DNA of 64,000 nucleotides from Ruminococcus flavefaciens (GTDB lineage Bacteria > Bacillota > Clostridia > Oscillospirales > Ruminococcaceae). The notes beneath the pieces were generated by a model. That model was not told the DNA's origin and ran no database searches. It saw nothing but the letters and a program-made list of their open reading frames with translations. Position 1 is the stretch's first letter; each line of letters starts with the position of its first letter. Both the position numbers and the translations under genes were made by a program. This document shows positions 6,871 through 14,982 of this stretch, in pieces. The stretch is taken from assembly GCA_902760805.1 (NCBI GenBank), contig CACWHY010000003.1, positions 1 to 64,000 of the forward strand, in the 5' to 3' direction.

Positions 6871-9249
6871 TTATTTTTCAGGCAGCTTTGTGATCAGCTT
6901 TGCATCGTATTTCTGGATAGAAAGAGCGTCGATTCCGGAAATTCCCTCTTTTCCGTCAACGTCAGCCTGCTTCTTTCCCTTTTCTGTCAGCGGGTACTTC
7001 TTGGGAAGCGCCACATACTGAAGGATAGCAACTGCGTCCTGGAGGTCGACCTTTCCGTCATCGTTGGCGTCGCCCCAGAGGATGTCATCCTTGCCTGTGG
7101 GAGTAACAGCGGTCGTAGTCGTGGGAGCTGTTGTCACGGGAGCCTTTGTGGTAGTGACCTTAGGCTCGGTCTGGGGAGCATCGCCCATTCCGTCAGCAGT
7201 TGTTCCGTCAGGCTCTGTGCCGTAGTAGAGCTCGCCGTTGATGTATGTGGGAGTGTAGATAGCCTTTACACCGCTGATAACTGTCTTCTCAACAGGCTCG
7301 GTGTCGGGGCTGCTGGATGAAAGATAGGTCGTGGTCACAGTTTTGGGATTGCCGGCTTCGTCCACCAGCTCAGCATGAGAGGGATCGTTGGAAGCGTCCC
7401 AGAAGCGCTGATACTCGGGGCAAACCAGAGCGATCATGATCTCGCACTGCTGTCTTCCCTCAGATACAGGCATTACAGCTCTTCCGTCGGGGAGAGTGAC
7501 CTCGATGTAGTAGATGTTCTTTCCGGCCTTTGTGTAGGGAGTTACCGGTGAGATAACTGCGGCAGCAACGCCGTCCTTGCCGTACATACTTCCGGCCTGG
7601 TCACGGTCGCAGCGAACAACCACTTGTGTGGGGTCGTAGCCGTGCTCCACTACCTCAGTAAGATCCATGTAGTAGCGGAAGGAGATGTTGTCCTGGATCC
7701 TTGCAGGCCAAGCGGAGTGGTTAGTGATCTTGAAGCTGAGACTTGTTCCGCTGTCGTCATCGCCCTTAACGCTGACCTCAGTGAAGAACTCGGGTCCGTC
7801 GTGAGCCTCAACGGGGGGGAAGTTAGGATCTGTCTCGCCGCCGTACTTGTCGATCATCTTACAAAGAGCAGCCGTGTAGCCGGCATTGTAGTCGGTAGCT
7901 ACCTCGTTGTTGATGTAGTTGTTTCTGTCGTCAATGTAGGAGCCGTCCTGATTGGGGCCTCCTACCAGAGCACCGTAGAGAACGTGGCGGTTGTCCAGGG
8001 GGAAGTAAAGGTCGTTCTTCCAGGAGCCGTGAGCTGTTCTGTGGTGAGCGTTGTGGGCAGGCTTGTCGCCGTAGCCGACAACGAAGCTCTGACCGGTGGG
8101 GTTGTCGCCCAGAACGTAGTTCACCTGATCCTCATAGAGCTGCTCATAGGCGGAATTGCTTCCTCCCTTGAGAACTGTATCACAGGCGACTGCTGTAATG
8201 AATGCAGAGGTCTCAGCATATCTTGCACAGCCCCATGTGTGGACATACAGCAGCTTGTCGTTGACCTTTGGGCACTCGTTGAGCAGGTAGTCAAGGTGCT
8301 TCTTCACACGTCCGATATAGAACTCGTCCTTGCTGTTGATAGCATAGAGCAGGATACCGCCCTGAGAGGTATCGTCCCAGCAGTGTGACCACTTGTACAC
8401 CAGCTCAGATGTGCCGTTCTCGTTGCCAAGATGCTTGATGAGCTCCTTGGCCTTATCCAGGTAGGTCTCGTCCTCTGTAGCGATATACAGCCAGTTTGCA
8501 GCGTAAAGGAGCTCGTCATAGAAATGACTTGAGCGGTAGAAGCCCGAAGCATCACTGTTGTTGTATACCTCGTCGCTGGGATTGGTGCAGGCCACCTCAA
8601 AGATGTGCTTTGCGTGCTTGAGGTAGTTGTCCAGCTTGCTCTGGTCAACTCTGCCCTTGAGAGCAGCGCTTCCGGCAGCAAGAGCAGCGGCCATTTCGCC
8701 GAATACAGCCGAGCAGCCCTCTGAGGACTTCAGTGCAGCACGGAAATCGGCATAAGTTCCGCCGGAATCCTCAACACCGTTCTGGAGCATCTCAACAGGG
8801 CCCCACCAGGTGTGATCCTTCTGTCCGATACCCACCTGATAAACGATCTCATCGCCCTGATCACAGGCAGCAAGGTAGTCCAGGACGAACTCCAGGTTGT
8901 TGACGTAATTCTCCATTTCTCCGCACTTCTCGATACCCTCGGGATACTGATACAGACCCCAAGCAAGGAGAGAAGCGGAATAGCCCATAGGCAGGTTGAA
9001 CTTAACGTGGTCTCCGGCATCGTACCAGCCTCCAAGCACCTCATCAGTCATGGTGGAATCGGCACGCCACTCAACACGGTTCCAGTCCGGCAGAGGTCCT
9101 GCCTGCTGGCACTCATAGAAATAAAGCGACTTTTGCAGAGCTTCAGCGTAGTTTGCACTGAACGCAGCAGCATCTGCCTTTGCAGGAACAGTAACCGATC
9201 CTGCAAGCATTACCGCACTTAAAACGGCGGCAGCGGCTTTTTTGAACAT
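6871..9249 (-). CDS. Secreted GH9 endoglucanase with CBM3c and dockerin
   Basis: A 792-residue cellulosomal cellulase. Order: signal peptide (1-26, ending VPAKADA); GH9 catalytic domain (about 28-475) with the catalytic aspartates in GGWYDAGD (Asp77/Asp80), the signature histidines in AHNAHHRTAHGS and the acid Glu449 in NNEVATDYNAG; a CBM3c-like module (about 490-640), which in this family feeds cellulose chains to the catalytic site; a Thr/Pro linker; and a C-terminal dockerin (about 725-792). The first dockerin repeat is canonical (GDANDDGKVDLQDAVAIL); the second (DVDGKEGISGIDALSIQ) departs at the fifth calcium position. It is expected to be secreted and docked onto a cohesin scaffold. The gene is monocistronic with its own promoter. 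Confidence 0.95.
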   Translation of the reverse strand: MFKKAAAAVLSAVMLAGSVTVPAKADAAAFSANYAEALQKSLYFYECQQAGPLPDWNRVEWRADSTMTDEVLGGWYDAGDHVKFNLPMGYSASLLAWGLYQYPEGIEKCGEMENYVNNLEFVLDYLAACDQGDEIVYQVGIGQKDHTWWGPVEMLQNGVEDSGGTYADFRAALKSSEGCSAVFGEMAAALAAGSAALKGRVDQSKLDNYLKHAKHIFEVACTNPSDEVYNNSDASGFYRSSHFYDELLYAANWLYIATEDETYLDKAKELIKHLGNENGTSELVYKWSHCWDDTSQGGILLYAINSKDEFYIGRVKKHLDYLLNECPKVNDKLLYVHTWGCARYAETSAFITAVACDTVLKGGSNSAYEQLYEDQVNYVLGDNPTGQSFVVGYGDKPAHNAHHRTAHGSWKNDLYFPLDNRHVLYGALVGGPNQDGSYIDDRNNYINNEVATDYNAGYTAALCKMIDKYGGETDPNFPPVEAHDGPEFFTEVSVKGDDDSGTSLSFKITNHSAWPARIQDNISFRYYMDLTEVVEHGYDPTQVVVRCDRDQAGSMYGKDGVAAAVISPVTPYTKAGKNIYYIEVTLPDGRAVMPVSEGRQQCEIMIALVCPEYQRFWDASNDPSHAELVDEAGNPKTVTTTYLSSSSPDTEPVEKTVISGVKAIYTPTYINGELYYGTEPDGTTADGMGDAPQTEPKVTTTKAPVTTAPTTTTAVTPTGKDDILWGDANDDGKVDLQDAVAILQYVALPKKYPLTEKGKKQADVDGKEGISGIDALSIQKYDAKLITKLPEK

Positions 9250-9318
9250 AGTAACACTCTCCTCTCATATATATTAGGGAACGAAAAGTCCCCTTCCTCA
9301 CGGGTTACTATTTACTTA

Positions 9319-9347
9319 ATTCTACCATATTTCCGCACAAACGTCAA
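9319..9347 (-). promoter_or_regulatory. Promoter of the GH9 cellulase gene
   Basis: Minus-strand TTGACG (9342-9347), 17-base spacer, TAGAAT (9319-9324), about 70 bases upstream of the start codon. The leader contains AGGAGAG before ATG. No operator-like palindrome was seen in the spacer. Confidence 0.75.
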
Positions 9348-9382
9348 GGCCGATCTGCTTTTTCGCAAGATGTGGCAGGCCG

Positions 9383-9411
9383 TTGCGTTTTGGCAAAGAT
9401 CATGATATAAT
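9383..9411 (+). promoter_or_regulatory. Promoter of the lipase-GNAT-macrodomain transcript
   Basis: TTGCGT (9383-9388), 17-base spacer, TATAAT (9406-9411) with TGA directly before the -10 (extended). It is divergent from, and close to, the cellulase promoter. Transcription would start near 9418, so the lipase start at 9463 is preferred over the in-frame ATG at 9424. Confidence 0.75.
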
Positions 9412-9462
9412 TAGTGTAACAAAATGAGCGAGGACAGAGATCTCATTGAAGGAGCGAGAGCC

Positions 9463-11625
9463 ATGAAAAGTTCTTCCAGATCACGAATTACAGCCTCTCT
9501 TTTGGGAGCTGCACTTGCCGGAGCACCATTTGGAGCGATCCCGGTAAGGGCGGAGGACGACAGCCTTTCTGCGGTGATCACCACTACCGACGGCGACAAG
9601 GTCAGCGTCAAGCTGAATGAAGAGATGTTCCTTGGGGACAGCTCTGTCTATGATCACGATATTGGTATGCTGACCGTTGCTCTGGCCAGCTGCGCCTACA
9701 ACAACAGCTCCACACCAGGTCAGGGAAAATACATCGCCGACGCTTATGAGGTGCTGGGCTTCTCCAAGGAAAAGACTGCTCTTTTCAGCTACAGCGCCGC
9801 CGAGAGGAACGATCCTTACGGCATGAGCGAGATGCAGGGAGACTCTCAGGCATTCACTATCGCAAGCCGTCAGCTGGGCGAAACTACCCTGCTTTCCATT
9901 ACATTCAGAGGTACTGACTCCACGATCCAGGAGGACGTGAACACCGACCTGATCTCAGCCTTGGCTGTGCCTTATCTTGACAGTCTGGCAGGCACGGGAT
10001 TTGCGGAATTCAGCAAAAAAGCCGCCCGGGGACTTGCGGCCTACATCGAAAACGAGCCGGAGATCGCTGAGGCTGCAAACGAGGATAAGCTGAAGATCCT
10101 GGTCACCGGACACAGCCTTGGCGCCGCCGGAGCAAACCTATTCGGCACCTATCTGGACAGCGGCGAATTTGAGCTGGGAAAGGTCTCGGCCGACGATATT
10201 TTCGTCTACACCTACGCCTGCCCCACCACCTGCGCTGAGATACCGGCGGACATCGACTACAGCAACATCATAAACATCATGAACCGCAGCGACATCGTTA
10301 CTGAGCTGCCCGGCACATTCCTCATCGACGTCGACATCGCCAACGGTCAGGTGAAGTACGCTGAGGGCTTTGCGGCCGGTCAGAAGCGGCTTTTCGACTC
10401 CCACGAAAACAAGAGCATCGTTGACTGGTCAGGCCACCACCCAGACCGCTACATACACAGCCTTGAGGAGGAGCTGACGCCGGAAGACTTCCCCACTGAC
10501 CGGCTGGAGGAGGGCTATTCTCCCCTGCTGGCGGACACCTCTGCTCAGCTGATCCAAAAGGTGACGGAGGACGCCGAGATCGGTGCTCAGTCTTTGGGAG
10601 ACATAGGCTGCTCACCAAAAACCGTTACCTCATTCAGCACCTCCTGGGGCAGCTGCTATGCAGGGCTTTTCCCGGAGGAGAAGCTGGTGATCGTCTGCGG
10701 AGAGAGGACAGACCAGGATCCTGCGGAAGCACCTGCACTGGAGGAACTCCGTGAGGAGATAGAAAGCGGCCTTGAGGACTTCCTCAGCGCTCAGGACTGT
10801 AAGGAGGGCTTCCGGCTCTTCGTGACCGGTGAAGACCTTATGGGAGGCGCTTTGGAGCTGCTGGCGGCGGATCTTCTGGACAGCGGAAGAGCCTCCTCCG
10901 CCTATGGCTACACCTTCGCTGCCCCTGCCCTTGGGCGGGAGAGCTGCGCCTCGTCGGTCTACAGTATCCACGACGTTTCCGAGCTGGTGACGGAGGGAGC
11001 TCTTGACCGTGAGATCATCGCCGGACGTGGCGGAAGGCTGATCTTGGCCAACGGCGCCGACAGCTTCTCACAGTTCACTAAGGCTCATCTCAGCGGCGAA
11101 GCGCCTTCCCCCGTGGAGGAAAGCGACATTCTCGTTTCCGTGAAGGGACCGGTCTACGCCGAGGTCAAGCAGGACGGAAAGGTCGTGGGCAAGGCGGTGG
11201 AGCCCGGCGACGGCCGGGACGTGACCCCTGTTCCTGCCATTGAGTCCGGGGAGAGCCAGTTCATTTTTCTGCCCTCTGACGGCAGCTGCAACCTCAGGCT
11301 CACCGGCCGCAGTCAGGGCAGTCTTGACCTGACCGCAGAGCAGCTCTCAGGAGGCGGCGTGAAGCAGGTCTCCGGCGCTTCGATCGAGACTCGTAAGGTC
11401 ATGGAGCTCAGGCCGGAAAGCGGTACTTCCCCGGCGGAGATCCCTCTCTACGTCCTTGACAGCGAGGGGCAGCCGGAATTCGTCGTTCAGCCTGACGGCT
11501 CCGAGAAAAAGTACCACGATCCCCGAAAAACAGCGGCTGCCGCTGCCGGGGGAGCCGGTGCTGCAGCTGCTGTAGGAGGATCTGCGGCCTTCGTCATAAG
11601 GAGGAAGAAAAATGCGAAAAGCTGA
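9463..11625 (+). CDS. Secreted, membrane-anchored class 3 lipase-like protein with a degenerate second lipase half
   Basis: 720 residues. A signal peptide (1 to about 31) is followed by an alpha/beta-hydrolase of the class 3 lipase type: oxyanion-loop phrase TFRGTDS and nucleophile elbow VTGHSLG with Ser218. The second half repeats the same layout in decayed form: VIVCGERTDQ aligns with the FRGTD region, and LFVTGEDLMGGALELLAADLLDSG aligns with the GHSLG helix with Asp458 in place of serine, followed by YGYTFAAPALG. The C-terminus is an Ala/Gly-rich membrane segment ending RRKKNAKS, without a sortase motif. ATG 9463 has AAGGAG nine bases upstream and gives a clean signal peptide. Its stop overlaps the next gene by 14 bases. 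The substrate is unknown. Confidence 0.82.
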   Translation: MKSSSRSRITASLLGAALAGAPFGAIPVRAEDDSLSAVITTTDGDKVSVKLNEEMFLGDSSVYDHDIGMLTVALASCAYNNSSTPGQGKYIADAYEVLGFSKEKTALFSYSAAERNDPYGMSEMQGDSQAFTIASRQLGETTLLSITFRGTDSTIQEDVNTDLISALAVPYLDSLAGTGFAEFSKKAARGLAAYIENEPEIAEAANEDKLKILVTGHSLGAAGANLFGTYLDSGEFELGKVSADDIFVYTYACPTTCAEIPADIDYSNIINIMNRSDIVTELPGTFLIDVDIANGQVKYAEGFAAGQKRLFDSHENKSIVDWSGHHPDRYIHSLEEELTPEDFPTDRLEEGYSPLLADTSAQLIQKVTEDAEIGAQSLGDIGCSPKTVTSFSTSWGSCYAGLFPEEKLVIVCGERTDQDPAEAPALEELREEIESGLEDFLSAQDCKEGFRLFVTGEDLMGGALELLAADLLDSGRASSAYGYTFAAPALGRESCASSVYSIHDVSELVTEGALDREIIAGRGGRLILANGADSFSQFTKAHLSGEAPSPVEESDILVSVKGPVYAEVKQDGKVVGKAVEPGDGRDVTPVPAIESGESQFIFLPSDGSCNLRLTGRSQGSLDLTAEQLSGGGVKQVSGASIETRKVMELRPESGTSPAEIPLYVLDSEGQPEFVVQPDGSEKKYHDPRKTAAAAAGGAGAAAAVGGSAAFVIRRKKNAKS

Positions 11626-12334
11626 TCTGCTGCCGGAGCTGCCTATGCCGAGCTTCTGCTCAGTTTACCCGGAGTCTGTTGCTGAGGGAGCTATGAGCGG
11701 CCAGATCTTCCTGCCGGATAATGACGAAAGATCTGCGCTGGTATGGCATTTTTGCGGCTTCGGCTTCATTTTGGGAGAGCCGGACGCCGAATTTCTGGAA
11801 GAGATCCTGCGGCTGATGCTCACCGGCGAAAGGCGGCTGGTGCTGTTCTCGGACAGCATGGCGGTGGAGGCATTTTTCCGCAGCCAAAAGGAGATCCAGG
11901 ACGGAAAACGGCTGTTTTTCCGCTATGAGGGAGGACTTCCGGAAGCAGATCCCAGCTTGCTGCCGATAAACCGTGAGCTGCTCCAGACCATGGACGGCAA
12001 GGTGGTGCCACGGATCTTCTGGGAAAACCCGGAGGAGTTCCTCAAAAACGGAATGGGCTTCTGTGAAGTCCGTGAGGGCAAACCGGCGGCGTGGGCTTTT
12101 TCCGCAGCCGTAAGCCGAAAAGAGCTGGACATCGGCGTGGAAACTGCTCCCGGCTTTCAGCGTCAGGGGCTAGCCTTGAAGACTGCCGGTGCCATGATCC
12201 GCTTGGCCATGAAGACCGGCAGAGATCCGGTCTGGGCCTGTGCCGAGACAAATGCAGGATCTCGAAAAACTGCCGAAAAATTGGGATTTATCCAGAGCGG
12301 GAGCTGCCTTACATTTCAGAAAAGATCAAACTGA
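11612..12334 (+). CDS. GNAT-family acetyltransferase
   Basis: A 240-residue protein whose C-terminal half is a GNAT fold: VETAPGFQRQGLA is the acetyl-CoA pyrophosphate-binding loop (R/Q-x-x-G-x-A type), and CAETNAGSRKTAEKLGF is the terminal motif. The N-terminal half (MRKADLLPELPMPSF onward) has no clear motif and resembles the two-domain GNAT proteins of Firmicutes. The acceptor substrate is unknown. It begins inside the 3' end of the lipase gene, with AAGGAGGAAGAAAA before ATG, so the two are translationally linked, and the macrodomain gene follows 18 bases after its stop. Confidence 0.8.
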   Translation: MRKADLLPELPMPSFCSVYPESVAEGAMSGQIFLPDNDERSALVWHFCGFGFILGEPDAEFLEEILRLMLTGERRLVLFSDSMAVEAFFRSQKEIQDGKRLFFRYEGGLPEADPSLLPINRELLQTMDGKVVPRIFWENPEEFLKNGMGFCEVREGKPAAWAFSAAVSRKELDIGVETAPGFQRQGLALKTAGAMIRLAMKTGRDPVWACAETNAGSRKTAEKLGFIQSGSCLTFQKRSN

Positions 12335-12352
12335 CCCGAAGGAGGGAACGTT

Positions 12353-13432
12353 ATGCCACTTATCATTGTCAGGAACGACATCACAAAAATGGCCTGCGAC
12401 GCTATCGTAAACACCGCAAATTCCTCGCTGCTTGGGGGCGGAGGAGTTGACGGGGCGATCCACCGTGCCGCCGGGCCCGGGCTGCTGGCGGAGTGCAGAA
12501 CTCTGGGCGGCTGCGAAACCGGTCAGGCCAAGATCACCGGGGGCTACGACCTTCCGGCCAAGTACGTTATCCACACTGTGGGACCCATTTGGAACGGCGG
12601 AGGCCACGGCGAGGCTCAGCTCCTGCGCTCCTGCTATGCCGAGAGCCTGCGCCTTGCTGAGGAAAACCACTGCCAGTCCGTGGCATTTCCCATGATTTCC
12701 ACGGGAGTTTACGGCTACCCCAAGGACGAGGCCTTCCGCATTGCCGCCGACACCATCGAGGACTTCCTCAGATTCCACGAAATGGCCGTTTATCTGGTGG
12801 TCTTCGGAAGAGACTCACTCATGGTCAGCCAGGAGAGATTTGCCGATATACAGCAGTTTATCGACGATAATTATGTGGACGAGCACTCCGATGACCAGCT
12901 GGAGAGGCGCAGACGTGTACAGGGCTCCATGATGTGCAACGCAATGCCTGTCATTCCTCCTCAGGAGCCGAAAAAGAAGGCGAAAAAGCCCCTCCTGGGC
13001 GGGATCTTCGCCAGCCAGGATGAAGCCGCAGCGCCCTCCCTGCCAGTCTGCGAGGAGGCTGAGGCCGGGCTGGAAGAGGCTCTCTCCCAAATAGATGAGA
13101 GCTTCTCACAGATGCTTCTGCGGAAGATCGACGAGCTGGGAATGACCGACGTTCAGTGCTACAAAAAGGCCAACATCGACCGCAAGCTCTTCTCAAAGAT
13201 CCGCAGCGATGTCCACTACCGCCCCAAAAAGGCCACCGTTATCGCCTTTGCTGTAGCTTTAGAGCTGGACCTTGACGAAACCAAGGATATGCTCATGAAG
13301 GCTGGATTTGCCCTTTCTCACAGCAGCAAATTCGACATTATCGTGGAGTATTTCATCGCCCGGGGCAACTACAACGTCTTCGAGATCAACGAGGCGCTGT
13401 TCTCCTTCGACCAATCACTGATCGGTCAGTAA
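12353..13432 (+). CDS. MacroD-type macrodomain protein with C-terminal helical (HTH-like) domain
   Basis: 359 residues. The N-terminal 1-175 is a MacroD-type macrodomain that binds ADP-ribose: [17 protein letters not shown] (Asn20/Asn23 and the Gly loop 28-34) and the phosphate loop STGVYGYP (116-123). Such domains remove ADP-ribose from acidic residues or deacetylate O-acetyl-ADP-ribose. A charged linker (about 180-250) leads to a helical C-terminal domain (about 252-359) with [19 protein letters not shown], which reads like a lambda-repressor-type helix-turn-helix, then [18 protein letters not shown]. The gene sits 18 bases after the GNAT gene and immediately before the vWA and ADP-ribosyltransferase genes. 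GAAGGAGG precedes ATG. DNA binding by the C-terminal domain is inference. Confidence 0.85.
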   Translation: MPLIIVRNDITKMACDAIVNTANSSLLGGGGVDGAIHRAAGPGLLAECRTLGGCETGQAKITGGYDLPAKYVIHTVGPIWNGGGHGEAQLLRSCYAESLRLAEENHCQSVAFPMISTGVYGYPKDEAFRIAADTIEDFLRFHEMAVYLVVFGRDSLMVSQERFADIQQFIDDNYVDEHSDDQLERRRRVQGSMMCNAMPVIPPQEPKKKAKKPLLGGIFASQDEAAAPSLPVCEEAEAGLEEALSQIDESFSQMLLRKIDELGMTDVQCYKKANIDRKLFSKIRSDVHYRPKKATVIAFAVALELDLDETKDMLMKAGFALSHSSKFDIIVEYFIARGNYNVFEINEALFSFDQSLIGQ

Positions 13433-13435
13433 TTT

Positions 13436-13479
13436 GTCGCCCGAAAAGCGACCAAAGGCCTCCTTCGCCGTGGTATACT
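13436..13479 (+). promoter_or_regulatory. Promoter with overlapping inverted repeat ahead of the vWA-ART pair
   Basis: TATACT at 13474-13479 is preceded by TGG (extended -10); the -35 at 13451 is weak. A perfect inverted repeat GTCGC-N7-GCGAC spans 13436-13452, covering the -35 position. Upstream, 13409-13427 is a second near-palindrome (8 of 9 pairs around a central C) within the last codons of the macrodomain gene. Either could be an operator; the first could also be a short hairpin. Confidence 0.5.
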
Positions 13480-13523
13480 TTAGTTACAGTAGAAAAAACC
13501 ACGACCAAAATGGAGGTAATATC

Positions 13524-14177
13524 ATGAAAAACAACATCACTGAAATGGTTTTCATTCTGGACAGAAGCGGCTCTATGGGCGGTCTGGAGTCCGACACGAT
13601 CGGCGGCTTCAACGGACTTATCCAAAAGCAGCGGAAGGAGGACGGCGAGGCATACGTTTCCACGATCCTCTTCGACAACGTGAGCGAGGTGCTCCACGAC
13701 AGAGTTCCCCTCAGCCAGATAAAGCCCATGACCGACGAGGAATACACCGTTCGGGGCTGCACCGCTCTGCTGGACGCTATCGGCGGAGCTATCCACCACA
13801 TCGGGAATTTCCACAAATACGCCCGCAATGAGGACGTTCCGGAGCACACCATGTTCGTCATCATCACCGACGGCATGGAGAACGCCAGCCACCGCTACAC
13901 CTATGACCAGATCAAAAAAATGATCTCTCGTCAGAAGGAGAGATACGGCTGGGAATTCCTGTTCATCGGCGCAAATATCGATGCTGCGGAGGTTGCCGGA
14001 AGAGTTGGCATCGCCCGTGAGAGAACAGCGAACTACCGCTCTGACAGCATGGGAACTCAGGTGCTCTACGAGTCTCTGGCAGCTCCCATGACCGCCATGC
14101 GCAAGGGCTGCGCAATAGATCCGAATTGGGCTGAGGAGATCGAAAACGACCTGGCCAAGAGGTCCCCAAAGCCCTGA
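13524..14177 (+). CDS. von Willebrand factor A (TerY-like) domain protein
   Basis: A 217-residue cytosolic protein consisting almost only of a vWA domain. The metal-ion-dependent adhesion site is complete: DRSGSM (Asp13, Ser15, Ser17), GCTALLD (Thr80) and ITDGMEN (Asp116). It has no signal peptide or membrane segment, which fits the TerY-like intracellular vWA group seen in stress and conflict operons. ATG 13524 has TGGAGG nine bases upstream; the longer frame starts before the predicted promoter. The ADP-ribosyltransferase gene follows after 22 bases and must share the transcript. A role as a Mg2+-dependent adaptor for the module is inference. Confidence 0.85.
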   Translation: MKNNITEMVFILDRSGSMGGLESDTIGGFNGLIQKQRKEDGEAYVSTILFDNVSEVLHDRVPLSQIKPMTDEEYTVRGCTALLDAIGGAIHHIGNFHKYARNEDVPEHTMFVIITDGMENASHRYTYDQIKKMISRQKERYGWEFLFIGANIDAAEVAGRVGIARERTANYRSDSMGTQVLYESLAAPMTAMRKGCAIDPNWAEEIENDLAKRSPKP

Positions 14178-14199
14178 ATATTCAAAAAGGAGAGAGATC

Positions 14200-14952
14200 A
14201 TGCTTACAAGTGACCAGCTTCGTGCAGTTAGGTACTACATCGGCGACGTTTCGGGGAATGACCCCTTCTGGAGCCAGCCAAAGGCCTATTTGGTGCTCAA
14301 TTCCCTGCTTTTCCCCGGCATCGAGACAGAGAAAGCTCGTGCTGCTGAGGGAAAGCTCCTTGACCCGGAGCTCCTCTCAGACACCGGGCGACTGCTAAAG
14401 GTCTACCGGGAGCTGTTCTCGGCTTTTCGCCAGAATACTGCGGAAAATACACTGCTGACCTATCGTGTGGAGCGCTGGTCAGACCACCTTGTCAACCGTT
14501 CCGCCGGAAGAACAGTCTCCTTCACCTCCACCTCTGCCGCCGGATTTCTCAGCGAATACCGTGACCGTTCCGGCATCGCCCTGCTGAGATTTAAGATCCC
14601 GGCCGGAACTCCCTGTCTCCACATGGCAAGGATCCTGCCGGAGTACGCAAAATCTCAGGAGGCCGAGGTGCTGCTGCCGCCCTTCATGGAGCTGAGCTAC
14701 AGAGAGCTGTCCATGACCGAGGAGGAGCTCAAGATCTTAGACTCAGACGGCCAGCCTCCTAAGGGCTGCTTTGAGGTGACCTGCGGAAAAGCAAGACTGC
14801 CGGAGCTTGATACAGCGGAGCTCCCACAAGAGGGCGCAGATGCCGGAAAACGCCTGTACACCGCCCTTTGCAGCGGAAGATCTCCCTCGCCGGAGGACAT
14901 TTCCGCCTATATTGAATGGAAGGGAGCCTTCCACAGGATCCTCCAAAAATAA
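14200..14952 (+). CDS. Putative ADP-ribosyltransferase (R-S-ExE type)
   Basis: A 250-residue cytosolic protein. The central region carries the three landmarks of the R-S-E ADP-ribosyltransferases in order: Arg89 in LTYRVERW, the Ser-Thr-Ser at 110-112 in SFTSTSAAGF, and Glu154-x-Glu156 in QEAEVLLPPF, where the last glutamate would be catalytic. The phrase EVLLPPF is very close to EVLIPPF of vertebrate arginine-specific ARTs. It should transfer ADP-ribose from NAD+, with the ExE form pointing to arginine acceptors. No secretion signal is present, so the target is probably inside the cell. GGAGAGAGATC precedes ATG; it is cotranscribed with the vWA gene and ends in a terminator. The family is called from motifs only. 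Confidence 0.72.
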   Translation: MLTSDQLRAVRYYIGDVSGNDPFWSQPKAYLVLNSLLFPGIETEKARAAEGKLLDPELLSDTGRLLKVYRELFSAFRQNTAENTLLTYRVERWSDHLVNRSAGRTVSFTSTSAAGFLSEYRDRSGIALLRFKIPAGTPCLHMARILPEYAKSQEAEVLLPPFMELSYRELSMTEEELKILDSDGQPPKGCFEVTCGKARLPELDTAELPQEGADAGKRLYTALCSGRSPSPEDISAYIEWKGAFHRILQK

Positions 14953-14954
14953 TG

Positions 14955-14982
14955 AAAGGGAGCTCAAACGGCTCCCTTTTTT
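14955..14982 (+). terminator. Terminator after the ADP-ribosyltransferase gene
   Basis: Perfect 9-bp stem AAAGGGAGC/GCTCCCTTT (14955-14963 with 14971-14979) followed by more T residues, three bases after the ART gene's stop. The right arm lies inside the last codons of the convergent AraC gene, so it may stop both. Confidence 0.85.

Noticed and set aside
7624-8388. Long open frame opposite the GH9 cellulase gene
   Set aside because: It lies fully antisense to a well-supported gene, has no family resemblance, and reflects codon bias of the real gene.
9463-11625. Lipase-like protein as a sortase substrate
   Set aside because: The C-terminus has a membrane segment and basic tail but no LPxTG-like or NPxTN-like motif.
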